Source of the DNA: Paenibacillus kribbensis
Lineage (GTDB): Bacteria > Bacillota > Bacilli > Paenibacillales > Paenibacillaceae
NCBI RefSeq assembly: GCF_002240415.1
Contig: NZ_CP020028.1
Coordinates: 4,551,501 to 4,615,500 of the forward strand
DNA: 64,000 nt
Direction of reading: 5' to 3'
The translations under genes and the position numbers were made by a program. This document shows, piece by piece, positions 34,473 through 43,211 of the stretch. The notes under the pieces were generated by a model. The model did not search any database. It was given only the letters and a program-made list of their open reading frames with translations, and had not been told where the DNA came from. Each line of letters starts with the position of its first letter. The first letter of the stretch is position 1.

Positions 34473-35261
34473 ATGGAGACGGAAGGCTTACGCAATGTCG
34501 AACAGCTAGCCATGAAGAAGTACAAAATTTACAAGCAAAGCCTGCTCCGGTATTTGGCACGTTCCATGCTGGCGAGTATGTTCATCGGGTTCGGCGTTAT
34601 TGTAGCGTTCAAGACGGGCAACTTTTTTTACATGGAGCATTCTCCATTCACTTATCCCATGGCGGCAGTCACGTTCGGGGCAGCCATCATTTTGATCGCA
34701 TACGGCGGCGGGGATTTGTTTACAGGCAACACCTTCTATTACACCTATGCGGCACTCCGTAAAAAGCTGCGCTGGGGGCAGGTACTTCGTCTGTGGGCTG
34801 CCAGCTATGGCGGTAATTTGCTGGGTGCCGGAGTATTTGCTCTCCTTATTTATTTGACCGGACTGTTTGACTCCTCCAGCGTGAACAGCTTTCTGCTGAA
34901 CGTGGTTGAGCACAAGATGGAAGCGCCTGCAATGCAGTTGTTCTTCCGGGCTATATTGTGTAATTGGCTGGTCTGCCTTGCCTTTTTTGTTCCGATGTTT
35001 ATGAAGGAAAACGGGGCAAAAATGTTTGCGATGATGCTGTTTGTATTCTGCTTTTTCATTTCAGGATATGAACATAGCATAGCCAATATGTGTACCTTCG
35101 CGATTGCGCTCGTGCTAGACCATCCGGGCACCGTCTCTGTCGCTGGCGTGATTCATAATCTGGTTCCGGTTACGCTCGGGAATCTGGTCGGCGGTGTGCT
35201 GCTTATGGGGGTTATGTACTACTCGGTGAATCTCCCGTTTCTGGACGAGGAGGAGCATTAA
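34473..35261 (+). CDS. Formate/nitrite transporter (FNT) family channel
   Basis: The 262-residue protein has six membrane helices in the FNT arrangement, including the half-helix loops GGDLFTGNTFYY and CNWLVCLAFFVP, and SGYEHSIANMCTFAI, which carries the central pore histidine. FNT pentamers move formate, nitrite or hydrosulfide. It starts with MKKYKIYKQSLLRY-like sequence in other members; here an extra 12 residues precede it. A terminator follows immediately. Confidence 0.9.
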   Translation: METEGLRNVEQLAMKKYKIYKQSLLRYLARSMLASMFIGFGVIVAFKTGNFFYMEHSPFTYPMAAVTFGAAIILIAYGGGDLFTGNTFYYTYAALRKKLRWGQVLRLWAASYGGNLLGAGVFALLIYLTGLFDSSSVNSFLLNVVEHKMEAPAMQLFFRAILCNWLVCLAFFVPMFMKENGAKMFAMMLFVFCFFISGYEHSIANMCTFAIALVLDHPGTVSVAGVIHNLVPVTLGNLVGGVLLMGVMYYSVNLPFLDEEEH

Positions 35262-35262
35262 A

Positions 35263-35299
35263 AAAGAAGCCTTGGGAGTTCGTATCCCTAGGCTTCTTT
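35263..35299. terminator. Bidirectional terminator
   Basis: AAAGAAGCCT(T)GGGA and TCCC(T)AGGCTTCTTT form a strong stem between convergent FNT and HPr-like genes. Confidence 0.8.
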
Positions 35300-35343
35300 G
35301 CGTGTAAATAGAGTATGCAGTGTCTACAGGTGTATCTTGCCTC

Positions 35344-35589
35344 TTATGCTTCTTGAGCAGGAAAATGAATAAATTCCTCCAGCTCCTTAAACAGCTTCTT
35401 CGGATTAACGTTATCAGGTACAACCAGAGTTAGCGGCTCATCCAGCTTCAGCACATACATGCCCAGAATGGATTTGGCATCTGCCATGCCGCTTTTGCCA
35501 TGAATCCAGATATCGTAGGTATAGTTGGATACAATTTGATTGATCTTCTCAATATCCTTAACGTTTTTTACCTTAATGGGTGTCATCAT
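35344..35589 (-). CDS. HPr-like protein lacking the phosphorylatable histidine
   Basis: This 81-residue HPr-fold protein keeps the Ser46 regulatory region (GMADAKSILGMYVLKL, compare KSIMGVMSL of HPr). The GLHARPA motif with catalytic His15 is absent; the region reads KINQIVSNYTYDIWI. It cannot carry PTS phosphate and may act only as a regulator, as Crh does in Bacillus with CcpA. The start MM at 35589 follows AGGGGAGTGC. Confidence 0.78.
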   Translation of the reverse strand: MMTPIKVKNVKDIEKINQIVSNYTYDIWIHGKSGMADAKSILGMYVLKLDEPLTLVVPDNVNPKKLFKELEEFIHFPAQEA

Positions 35590-35745
35590 TGCACAGCACT
35601 CCCCTGAGTTGAATTAGAGCTTGCGAAACAAGTCTAACATCACTTTACCGTATTCGTGAACAGCCTTGCAAAATTTTAATTTTAGAAAATACTAAATTTA
35701 GAAAATTCCTAATTTATGCAATGGCTAATCTAAAAAATGGCTGAT

Positions 35746-36609
35746 CTAAAAAATAACGTGCGGTGCGGAGCTGATTTTCCAGTAGCTGCCAACCTTTTCG
35801 AAGTTCACGGTGATTTTTTCGTTCGCCTTCTTCGTTTTCACCGGATAAGGCACGGTCAGCAGATAGCTGCGCTTCACTGGAGTCATCGTTACCATTTTCG
35901 CCGTAGCCCGGTTAAACTCTAGCAAATTACCGCCATCTGCATCCAACTGCGCCAGTTTACCGTTGATTTCAACAAAAAATTTGCCCACAAATTGTTCACT
36001 CGCCTGCTTGGTATAAGCCTGCGTCAGATAGTTGATCAGCTTGGTCTTGGTCCCGATGTCCTCGGACAGGTAACGGTAGCTTTTGCCGTTCCGTTGGAAC
36101 GACTCGCCCACCGAGCTGCCACTGCTGATCGCGTACAGATAACGTGACTGTGCCTCCAGCACAAGCGGAATGGCACTCTCGTGGTTCAGCTTGTCCAGCT
36201 GCGTTGGCTTCACGCTCGCAGCGGCTGGCGCTGATGCCGATGGCTGCTGCGGAGTCATCGGCTTCGCAGTCGACGGCACGGCTGGAGCAGCCACTGGCGC
36301 TACCGACGCGGACGAACGCGGTGCTGGCGCAGATGGAGCTGTTGGTGTAGCAGCTTTGGCTGAGCCTGCGGCTGCGGCCGGGATCGACGCTGCTGGTGCA
36401 GACGGGACCTGTGCCGGGGCCGGTGTCGTAACCGACGCAGATACCGCTGGTGCTGGCACCTGGGCCAGGGCAGCTGCGGCCGGACTGGCAACGCCCGGTT
36501 GCGTCGCTTCCGCTGGAGCGGTCACAGCTGGCGCTGCGGCTGCGGCCTGCGCTACGCTCAAAAGTGTAGCAGCGATGCACAACGCGGATAGCTTCGTATT
36601 TATTTTCAT
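35746..36609 (-). CDS. Secreted IseA-like DL-endopeptidase inhibitor
   Basis: The 287-residue exported protein has a signal peptide (MKINTKLSALCIAATLLSVA, cleaved near AQAAAA), then about 120 residues of Ala/Pro/Ser-rich low-complexity linker. The C-terminal domain (about 145-287: QSRYLYAISSG, KSYRYLSEDIGTKTKLINYL, NGKLAQLDADGGNLLEF, GSYWKISSAP) resembles IseA/YoeB, which binds and inhibits cell-wall DL-endopeptidases. The family call is by remembered pattern, not alignment. ATG at 36609 is preferred over 36627. Confidence 0.65.
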   Translation of the reverse strand: MKINTKLSALCIAATLLSVAQAAAAAPAVTAPAEATQPGVASPAAAALAQVPAPAVSASVTTPAPAQVPSAPAASIPAAAAGSAKAATPTAPSAPAPRSSASVAPVAAPAVPSTAKPMTPQQPSASAPAAASVKPTQLDKLNHESAIPLVLEAQSRYLYAISSGSSVGESFQRNGKSYRYLSEDIGTKTKLINYLTQAYTKQASEQFVGKFFVEINGKLAQLDADGGNLLEFNRATAKMVTMTPVKRSYLLTVPYPVKTKKANEKITVNFEKVGSYWKISSAPHVIF

Positions 36610-36720
36610 CTTAATATACACCCCCATAAAAATATGCCTGCATAAACTGCATACGTTTCTATTATAAGAATCTCGCGTCGTGATTGGGTTGCTAAATTGT
36701 TTCTATTTTCCTTTATTTGC

Positions 36721-36975
36721 TCACTCGACACGAAGTTTATCCGTATTTGCCCTGCACGGCTCTTCTGGCTGCTTGGCTTGCTTTGCCTCCATCTCTTCCA
36801 GTGATTGTGACAATTGCTTAACAGATCGGTCAAGCTGCTCTAATCTGCGGCTGAGGGTGACAAGAATATATTTTAACAAAATCAGACTTAACGCAGCAGG
36901 GAATCCGACATTGGTTACGAGCTCAATCATGCCTTCGGTTGTCAGAGAAGTCACATATCCCGCCTCCTTTTTCAT
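36721..36975 (-). CDS. YvrJ-family small membrane protein
   Basis: This 84-residue protein has one membrane helix (about 20-40: VGFPAALSLILLKYILV) and a charged coiled-coil tail (RRLEQLDRSVKQLSQSLEEME). The NVGFPxxLSLILL segment is typical of YvrJ proteins of Bacillales. Role unknown. AAGGAGGCGGG lies before the ATG. Confidence 0.8.
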   Translation of the reverse strand: MKKEAGYVTSLTTEGMIELVTNVGFPAALSLILLKYILVTLSRRLEQLDRSVKQLSQSLEEMEAKQAKQPEEPCRANTDKLRVE

Positions 36976-37059
36976 GCGTATGTTCTATTAATAAGAACTA
37001 ATGTTCCCATTTTCAAGAAAATCATACGTTCTCTTTTGCATGTTATGGAAAAACATAAC

Positions 37060-37090
37060 AAAAAGAGCTCCGATACCCCGAAGCTCTTTC
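37060..37090. terminator. Terminator after the PL11 gene
   Basis: AAAGAGCT(C/T)CGATACCCCGAAGCTCTTT stem-loop; TTTTTG follows on the minus strand. Confidence 0.75.
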
Positions 37091-37127
37091 GTTTTTTGGT
37101 TCATTCGCATTTCATTTCAATCTGTAA

Positions 37128-38993
37128 TCAAGGAGTGTATATACTCGGCTGCCGCGGCTTGGACATCCCTTCCCCCAGATAAAAACTGGTGTGTGGCGGC
37201 TGATTATACGCTACGTTCTGCCAGGCCACGCTCAAGCGGTACACTGGATCGTGCATAAGTGTATAGAATCGATATTCTGACTCGTAGGGTGTTGTGTAGA
37301 TTCGTAGTGCCGAATTGTCACTTTTGCGCCAAATGACTTCCTCACGCCAGTCACCGAACAGATCAGCCTGTAAGGATGGTGTGCCTTTCGTCCCGTTATT
37401 AGAGCTGGTTCCTGTCGCCGTTAGCAAATTGGAAGTGGTCGAGTTGGAATAGTTCCACTTGTCGATTTTACCAGCGCTTGACGAGGTATGATCCAGCAGT
37501 TCACGCAGCAGATCGCCATCCCACCAAATGCCAAAGTTAATGGAGGACGGCAGCGTATTCGTAATCAGCGCTCCTTTAGCCGAACGCAAGCCGATCCCCG
37601 GCGCCCATTGCTCGTTCCCCTTCGTGCGTGGGTCAATGTCTGCCGACATGCCTCTTCCGGTATCCTTGCCTGTATTTACGCCCCATAAAATATTGCCGTT
37701 ACGCGGATCGTACATGGCAGCCCCGTAAGTAGCATTCTTATCCTCATTTACCTTAAACACCTCATATCCTGAGCGGTCCGGGTCCAAATCCCCGACATGA
37801 AGTGCATCGCCGTGCCCCATCTTCGTGTTGGCCAGCTTCGCTCCGTTATCGTCCACCACCAGCGAGCCGTATATGATCTCATCCTTATCATCTCCATCCA
37901 CATCCGCCACGCTCAAACTATGGTTTCCCTGCCCGGCTGTCCCGGGATTCGTGGAGCTGTTGCTGTCAAAGGTCCAGCGCCGGCTCAAGCTTCCATTACG
38001 CCAGTCATAGGCAACCAGAACCGTCCGGGTGTAATAGCCCCGTGCCATCACTATGCTGGGCCGCACCCCATCCAGATAAGCAACCCCGGCGAGAAAACGA
38101 TCCACACGGTTGCCATAATTATCTCCCCAACTGGATACCGATCCGCGTGGCGGTACATAGTCAATCGTGCTGAGAGCTTTTCCTGTATTGCCAGAGAACA
38201 CGGTCAAGAACTCGGGACCAGCCAAAATATACCCGTTGGCGTTACGATGGTCAGCAGAAGCATCGCCAATTTTTACACCTGTGCCATCCACCGTGCCATC
38301 TGCTGTTTTGCATACAATTTCCGCTTTGCCGTCACCATCAAAATCATAGACGAGAAATTGCGTGTAGTGCGCTCCAGCGCGGATGTTCCGTCCCAGATCG
38401 ATTCGCCATTTGCGTGTTCCATCCAGTTCATAGCCGTCCAAAAATACATTTCCCGTATAACCAGATTGCGAATTGTCCTTGGAATTGGAAGGGTCCCATT
38501 TTAACACAATCTCATACTCGCCGTCCCCATCCAGATCCCCTACGCTGGCATCATTGGCCTGGTACGTATAGCTCACCTTATCCGGGGTTGTACCGCCCGC
38601 AGGCTGCTGGATGGGAACGTCCAGATAGTTGTTGCTCCATACTTTTACCGTAGGAGAAGCGGCCTGTTCTGTTCCATTCACCACGGCACGAACCGTATAC
38701 GAAGATGAGGTCGTACCTGCCTTATCCAAAAAGTTGGTTCTTGATGTAATCGGCGTACTATTCACCTTGCTTGCCCCTCTGTACAGATTGAAGCTGATCG
38801 AATCTGCTTCCGTCCCCAGCAAACGCCAGCTCACAAGCACACCCTCCGGCACCTTGACCGCAACCGCTCCACGGTTCAGCTTTTCCATTTGCCTCGTGGA
38901 GGCAGCAGAGACCTGGCTATCCATCGGAGTGACCATTCCACACAACATGACACCGAGACAGAGCAATGCGGTATACCGAAATCCTTTGTTCAT
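37128..38993 (-). CDS. Secreted rhamnogalacturonan lyase, PL11 family
   Basis: This 621-residue secreted enzyme has a signal peptide (YTALLCLGVMLCGMVTP...VSA|AS). A fibronectin-like strand domain follows (LVSWRLLGTEADSISFNLYRG), then an eight-bladed beta-propeller rich in Asp calcium motifs (DVDGDDKDEIIYG, DFDGDGKAEIVCK). The size and motifs match YesW/YesX, which cleave the rhamnose-galacturonate backbone of pectin. A cre-like box (39074-39087) upstream suggests carbon catabolite control. It stands alone. Confidence 0.93.
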   Translation of the reverse strand: MNKGFRYTALLCLGVMLCGMVTPMDSQVSAASTRQMEKLNRGAVAVKVPEGVLVSWRLLGTEADSISFNLYRGASKVNSTPITSRTNFLDKAGTTSSSYTVRAVVNGTEQAASPTVKVWSNNYLDVPIQQPAGGTTPDKVSYTYQANDASVGDLDGDGEYEIVLKWDPSNSKDNSQSGYTGNVFLDGYELDGTRKWRIDLGRNIRAGAHYTQFLVYDFDGDGKAEIVCKTADGTVDGTGVKIGDASADHRNANGYILAGPEFLTVFSGNTGKALSTIDYVPPRGSVSSWGDNYGNRVDRFLAGVAYLDGVRPSIVMARGYYTRTVLVAYDWRNGSLSRRWTFDSNSSTNPGTAGQGNHSLSVADVDGDDKDEIIYGSLVVDDNGAKLANTKMGHGDALHVGDLDPDRSGYEVFKVNEDKNATYGAAMYDPRNGNILWGVNTGKDTGRGMSADIDPRTKGNEQWAPGIGLRSAKGALITNTLPSSINFGIWWDGDLLRELLDHTSSSAGKIDKWNYSNSTTSNLLTATGTSSNNGTKGTPSLQADLFGDWREEVIWRKSDNSALRIYTTPYESEYRFYTLMHDPVYRLSVAWQNVAYNQPPHTSFYLGEGMSKPRQPSIYTP

Positions 38994-39073
38994 ACATCCT
39001 TGGCTCCTTTTATGTTTGTTTTTTCAATAAATATATTTTATGTGACTGATAAGTTATTGTTGTTTAAATTTTA

Positions 39074-39087
39074 TGATAGCGCTTACA
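39074..39087. promoter_or_regulatory. cre-like CcpA site upstream of PL11 gene
   Basis: TGATAGCGCTTACA (minus TGTAAGCGCTATCA) differs at two positions from TGAAAGCGCTTTCA. Confidence 0.65.
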
Positions 39088-39147
39088 TAAATATAAAGAG
39101 GCAAACTTAGCCTTTTTGTTCAAAAATCCGTGCTGATGCTTTAAAAA

Positions 39148-39708
39148 TCAGAGGTCCAGGAATAAACGTTCTTCATCCGCTATGCTTTGGATATCCTCCG
39201 AGTTGATGCTGATATATTGATAGCCTTCTGCCTGTTGTTTCTTCAATGCCAGCTCCTTCATAAAACGCGGGCTGCCCTCTCCTGCATCCTCGTCGTAAAC
39301 GAGCAACAAACCGTCTGTTTTGCGGAAAAGCAGTTCATCCCGTGCCTTGAGCTGCCATATTCCCTGATAAGGCTGGCGGCTAACGACGCCCACGTAGTCA
39401 ACTGCATCACAAATTTGCTGAAAATACTCCTTTTTGTCCTCCTTCCATTTCTCCTCCATATTTTGATAAGCCATCATAATAGAGCATTTCAGGTGGGGAT
39501 ATTGCTGTTTGAGTGCAATGACTGCCTCACAGGCCCACAGGTCCACCCCATATTGACCGGGAGTAATTACCCATTCCAGTCCTTCATCAATGAGGGGAAT
39601 GAGCCTGCCTGCAATCGCCTTTTTGATATAGGGAATGCCTTCGTGCTTTTGGCTGAAAATATTTAATTCATGGGCACGATAGCCCGAAACGAGCAAATTT
39701 TTCATCAT
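39148..39708 (-). CDS. SLOG-family protein YpsA-like (DUF1273)
   Basis: The 186-residue cytosolic protein with a Rossmann-type SLOG fold has VSGYRAHELNIF at the start and GLEWVITPGQYGVDLWACE near residue 55. YpsA of B. subtilis has been tied to cell division and oxidative stress, but its ligand is not settled. The start is ATG-ATG. Confidence 0.85.
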   Translation of the reverse strand: MMKNLLVSGYRAHELNIFSQKHEGIPYIKKAIAGRLIPLIDEGLEWVITPGQYGVDLWACEAVIALKQQYPHLKCSIMMAYQNMEEKWKEDKKEYFQQICDAVDYVGVVSRQPYQGIWQLKARDELLFRKTDGLLLVYDEDAGEGSPRFMKELALKKQQAEGYQYISINSEDIQSIADEERLFLDL

Positions 39709-39773
39709 CTCAACGTCCTTCTCGAATGATCATAACTGTTATTGTACCATTTCAAAGGAACTGACTACACTAA

Positions 39774-39821
39774 AAAAGACAAACCTCATTTCCAATTGCG
39801 CTGGAAGAGATTTGTCTTTTT
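39774..39821. terminator. Terminator between V4R and SLOG genes
   Basis: AAAGACAAACCTC ... GAGATTTGTCTTTTT with CTTCC/GGAAG inside; minus-strand operon end. Confidence 0.7.
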
Positions 39822-39823
39822 CA

Positions 39824-40291
39824 CTAAAAACGAATTTCATATTCGCAATGTTCGTCTCCGTTTACATTACATTTTATTTCTCTGACATAAACTCTCTTGT
39901 CTATGATTTTGTTCAAGGCGCCTTCCATAATCGCTCCTTCCAAATCGCATACCATACTGCCTTCCATCTCGGGCAATCCCTCACAAAAGCAGTCTTTAAC
40001 AGCTACATGGATTTTATGCTCCTCCTCAAGAACAATCTGGGGATCTCCTATTTTTAAATCACGGAATAAATCTAGCAGTTCTTCTAATGAATGAACAGGC
40101 AAGCTCTCACCGATTTTTCTGCCTACAGTAACCGTAGTTCCCTTCCCTTTCATAGGAAGTCCTTGATACATCCCAATTAAACGGATGGCTCTGTAAAGCT
40201 CGATAGGGAGCGATTTTCCCATTTTGGTTCGTGAGATTTTTTTCATATCATCAAATGTAAATTCTTGTACAGAACTTGTTTTATTCATCAT
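39824..40291 (-). CDS. V4R-domain protein
   Basis: The 155-residue protein has a V4R (4-vinyl reductase) small-molecule-binding fold, shown by the cysteine pattern KDCFCEGLPEMEGSMVCDLEGAI and the end motif NVNGDEHCEYEIRF. V4R domains bind hydrocarbons or metals and act in sensing and tetrapyrrole routes. The start at 40291 is preceded by ATAGGTGGG. It lies 32 bases after the HesB-like gene, so the two are probably co-transcribed. Confidence 0.78.
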   Translation of the reverse strand: MMNKTSSVQEFTFDDMKKISRTKMGKSLPIELYRAIRLIGMYQGLPMKGKGTTVTVGRKIGESLPVHSLEELLDLFRDLKIGDPQIVLEEEHKIHVAVKDCFCEGLPEMEGSMVCDLEGAIMEGALNKIIDKRVYVREIKCNVNGDEHCEYEIRF

Positions 40292-40323
40292 TTTCCCACC
40301 TATTTCTGTCAATCATGTTGTAT

Positions 40324-40653
40324 TTATTTTACGCGCATATCTTTAATTCTAATGTTGCTACTAAATATACCAGCATCACTACTTAGCTTGAACGACGGGT
40401 AACCAGGGTCTGCTTCAAGCCGCATTCTGCTATCGAACTGCTGCTCCTGCTGCCGATCTACCCAAAAAGAATAAGGCTCAGACTGAACTACTTTATCAGT
40501 TGCATTCGGCGTAGTGACAAGCAAGATGACGAGTACGCCATTGCATCCACAATCCTCGGTGTCATAAAACAACTTGAACATTCCCGGTCGTCCTGAAAGG
40601 GCCATTGCTAGCCTTTCAACGGACAAGGAATCCAAGTCTAAATGTATGCTCAT
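40324..40653 (-). CDS. HesB/YneR-like Fe-S biosynthesis-family protein
   Basis: This 109-residue protein begins MSIHLDLDSLSVERLAMALS after AGGAGAGGATTC. It has the family core LFYDTEDCGCNGVLVILLV with three cysteine-region residues and PYSFWVDRQQEQQFDSRMRLE. Members are called iron-sulfur cluster biosynthesis family but the standard A-type CxnCGC end is absent, so scaffold function is doubtful. It is upstream of the V4R gene on the same strand. Confidence 0.72.
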   Translation of the reverse strand: MSIHLDLDSLSVERLAMALSGRPGMFKLFYDTEDCGCNGVLVILLVTTPNATDKVVQSEPYSFWVDRQQEQQFDSRMRLEADPGYPSFKLSSDAGIFSSNIRIKDMRVK

Positions 40654-40919
40654 GAGATGAATCCTCTCCTTTGTGAGTGAAGTGTTTGGAACCGTCAGCT
40701 CCAAAAAGACTAAATTTAAACTATATGCACATTATAGTCATGTTTTTCTATTTATCTATGTGACTGCACTCACTTATCATTACAGTTTGTTATTCAGGAT
40801 TCCTTTAAAGAACTATAAATGAACAAAAATGGATACAAAAATATCCAAATGAAGTCAAGCCAATTTAAACAGTTCACAAACCAGATGATCTCGTGTCAGG
40901 TCATTCGAAAATCGAGATG

Positions 40920-42326
40920 TTATTTATTCACAGGAATATCTACATGGAATATGCTACCCTTGCTTTCTTCGCTGGATAACGTGATCTGACCGTGATGTGC
41001 TTCAACAATCCACTTGGCAATGGCGAGCCCCAGACCGTGCCCTCCCAGACCTCGCGTTCGCGATTTATCTCCTCGATAGAAACGGTCAAAAATTCGATCC
41101 ACATCCCCTGCCCTAATCCCGGGGCCTGTATCCTCAACGGACAGGTGAAAACCCGGACTACCTGTTTCGTCCCGATCCGATATTACCACACGGACCTCAC
41201 CGCCCCGCGGAGTGAACTTGACGGCATTATCCAGCAAAATGGTCAGCACCTGCCTCAGCTTTTCCGGGTCGCCATTGAGAACCAGTTGTTCCGGGCCAAT
41301 CAGCTCAATACAAACCCCCTTTGCGGATTTGAGGTGCCGTATGGATTGAATCGTCTTCTCGGCAAGCGGCCGAAAATCAAAATCACGCTTCACCAGTTCA
41401 AGGTCGTCCGAATCGGAGCGTGCCAGCACTAGCAAATCCTGAACCATCCGTGTCATTCGTCTGATCTCATCCTTCATATTGGAAAGGGTGTGTTTGGCAA
41501 AAGACGGTGCGCTCTGCCCAAGCTCCAGTTCCAGCGCATTGACGGATGCAAGCAGCACACTGAGTGGTGTTCGCAGCTCATGCGATGCATTGCCCACGAA
41601 TTCCCGCTGCCGGTTGTAGGATTTCACGATCGGAACCATTGCTTTACGTGACATCAGCCAGCCGATCAGACAGGCAATAAATACAAAGACAATAGCAAGT
41701 AAAATCAGCAACATTAGCAATCTGTGGAGCAGATTGTATTGGGGTGTAACATTAATGCCTGCGTAGAGTGTCAGATCAGGGCCGTTCTTGGTCAGAGCTG
41801 CCTGCCCTGTCACCATCAGATGGAGAGTTGACGGAGCAACAGGCTTCGCACCCGCTTCCCCGTTATCCAGCACATCCGCAGGTACAGACAGACTGACCTC
41901 CATGATCTCCTTGGCACGTGGTTTCCAGTCTTGAACCAGTCCCAGAAGCTCAGGACGCATCCCTGGAAAAATCTCGTTCCCCGAGATCAATTCACCCTTA
42001 TCGTTGACCACATAATAGAAAAACTGTTCGCTTCCCGATCCCCATAATCTTTGATTGTCCAGCGTATCTTCAGGCTTGCCTTTCTGCATGTTGTTCTCCA
42101 CCATGATCCGTTCCACAGCAACGAGAGAGAGCAGATTATCCTTCTGACCGCTAATGACAATGTAAGACAAAAGAAGGTAGACCACGCCTATAAATAATGC
42201 AAGCAAAACGATCGTCAGACTGCTATATGCAAGCGTAAGCCGACTTTGCGTACGTCCAAACAAATTGCCCCCGGGTTTGCCACGTTCAGTGCCCTCTTCT
42301 TCAGCCATTCGTTTCTTGTTATTCAA
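40920..42326 (-). CDS. Sensor histidine kinase
   Basis: This 468-residue transmembrane kinase has TM1 at about 33-58, an extracytoplasmic sensor of about 145 residues, TM2 at about 203-226 and no clear HAMP. The dimerisation H-box has phosphoacceptor His249 in FVGNASHELRTPLS. The ATPase domain contains the N-box VLLDNAVKFTPRGGE and G1/G2 motifs VEDTGPGI and GLGGHGLGLAIAK. It overlaps the response-regulator gene by eight bases. Signal unknown. Confidence 0.94.
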   Translation of the reverse strand: MNNKKRMAEEEGTERGKPGGNLFGRTQSRLTLAYSSLTIVLLALFIGVVYLLLSYIVISGQKDNLLSLVAVERIMVENNMQKGKPEDTLDNQRLWGSGSEQFFYYVVNDKGELISGNEIFPGMRPELLGLVQDWKPRAKEIMEVSLSVPADVLDNGEAGAKPVAPSTLHLMVTGQAALTKNGPDLTLYAGINVTPQYNLLHRLLMLLILLAIVFVFIACLIGWLMSRKAMVPIVKSYNRQREFVGNASHELRTPLSVLLASVNALELELGQSAPSFAKHTLSNMKDEIRRMTRMVQDLLVLARSDSDDLELVKRDFDFRPLAEKTIQSIRHLKSAKGVCIELIGPEQLVLNGDPEKLRQVLTILLDNAVKFTPRGGEVRVVISDRDETGSPGFHLSVEDTGPGIRAGDVDRIFDRFYRGDKSRTRGLGGHGLGLAIAKWIVEAHHGQITLSSEESKGSIFHVDIPVNK

Positions 42327-42999
42327 GCTTGTAACCCACCCCTCGGATGCTATGAATCAGATGTTGTCTGTTAAACAGCTCCAGCTTTTTGCGCAGCAGC
42401 TTAATGGTGGCATCGACAATTTTGGTTGAAACGTCCGAATCATATCCCCAGATCCGTTCCAAAACCAGCTCACGGCTGAGAGCAGCACCCCTGTTGCGCA
42501 ATAACAGATCCAGCATCTGAAATTCACGGGGACTTAATTGGATGACTTCATCTTCAAGACTGAGCGTCAGACTGGAACGATTGAGGTGCAATCCATCCAG
42601 CTCAGCGATTTCCTCCAGCAGGGGTGCATAATTGCGTCGGCACAAGGCTCTCAGTCTGGCTTGCAACTCCTCCAGTTCAAAGGGCTTCACCAGGTAATCA
42701 TCCGCACCGGCATCGAGCCCCTGAACCCGGTCGCGCAGCGCGTCTTTGGCGGTTAACATCAGGATCGCTCCGGTATAACCGTTCTCTCTCAATTTTTTAC
42801 ATGCCGACAGCCCTGTCCAACCAGGCAACATCCAGTCCAGCACGGCCACATCATAATGGGAACCCATGCAATATTCATAGGCTTCTTCTCCATTTTCGAC
42901 CCAATCCACAGTACCGAATCCCGTCTTCTCCAACATATGAACAACCAACTCACCCAACAAGGGATCATCCTCAGCCAGTAAAATGCGATGTTTAGTCAT
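42319..42999 (-). CDS. OmpR/PhoB-type response regulator
   Basis: The start at 42999 follows TAGGAGG; the open frame runs to 43080. The 226-residue protein has a receiver domain with acidic Asp11-Asp12, phosphoacceptor Asp55 in AVLDWMLPG and Lys in LVKPFE. A C-terminal winged helix includes LSPREFQMLDLLLRN and RIWGYDSDVSTKIVDATIKLLRKK. It is the first gene of the pair with the kinase, and divergent from the secreted repeat protein at 43212. Confidence 0.94.
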   Translation of the reverse strand: MTKHRILLAEDDPLLGELVVHMLEKTGFGTVDWVENGEEAYEYCMGSHYDVAVLDWMLPGWTGLSACKKLRENGYTGAILMLTAKDALRDRVQGLDAGADDYLVKPFELEELQARLRALCRRNYAPLLEEIAELDGLHLNRSSLTLSLEDEVIQLSPREFQMLDLLLRNRGAALSRELVLERIWGYDSDVSTKIVDATIKLLRKKLELFNRQHLIHSIRGVGYKLE

Positions 43000-43211
43000 A
43001 ATGAACCTCCTAAGAATCAGTATGTGATAAAGGGAGGCTCTCCACCCCTGTACAGTTTCAATTTTCAAACATTCTCGCACTTTCGGATGCCTATGTCCAA
43101 TTCTTCGTCTTTGTAAAAATACTCCAGCTTGCTTTTCTCCGTTTTTTCACCTTTCGGGATTACAGTAAGGGGGCAACAACAAACACACACGAAAATAGGA
43201 GTGAATGTACA

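Noticed and set aside
36170..36667. Plus-strand 165-codon Ala/Gly-rich frame
   Set aside because: It is the complement of the low-complexity linker of the IseA-like gene and has no independent support.
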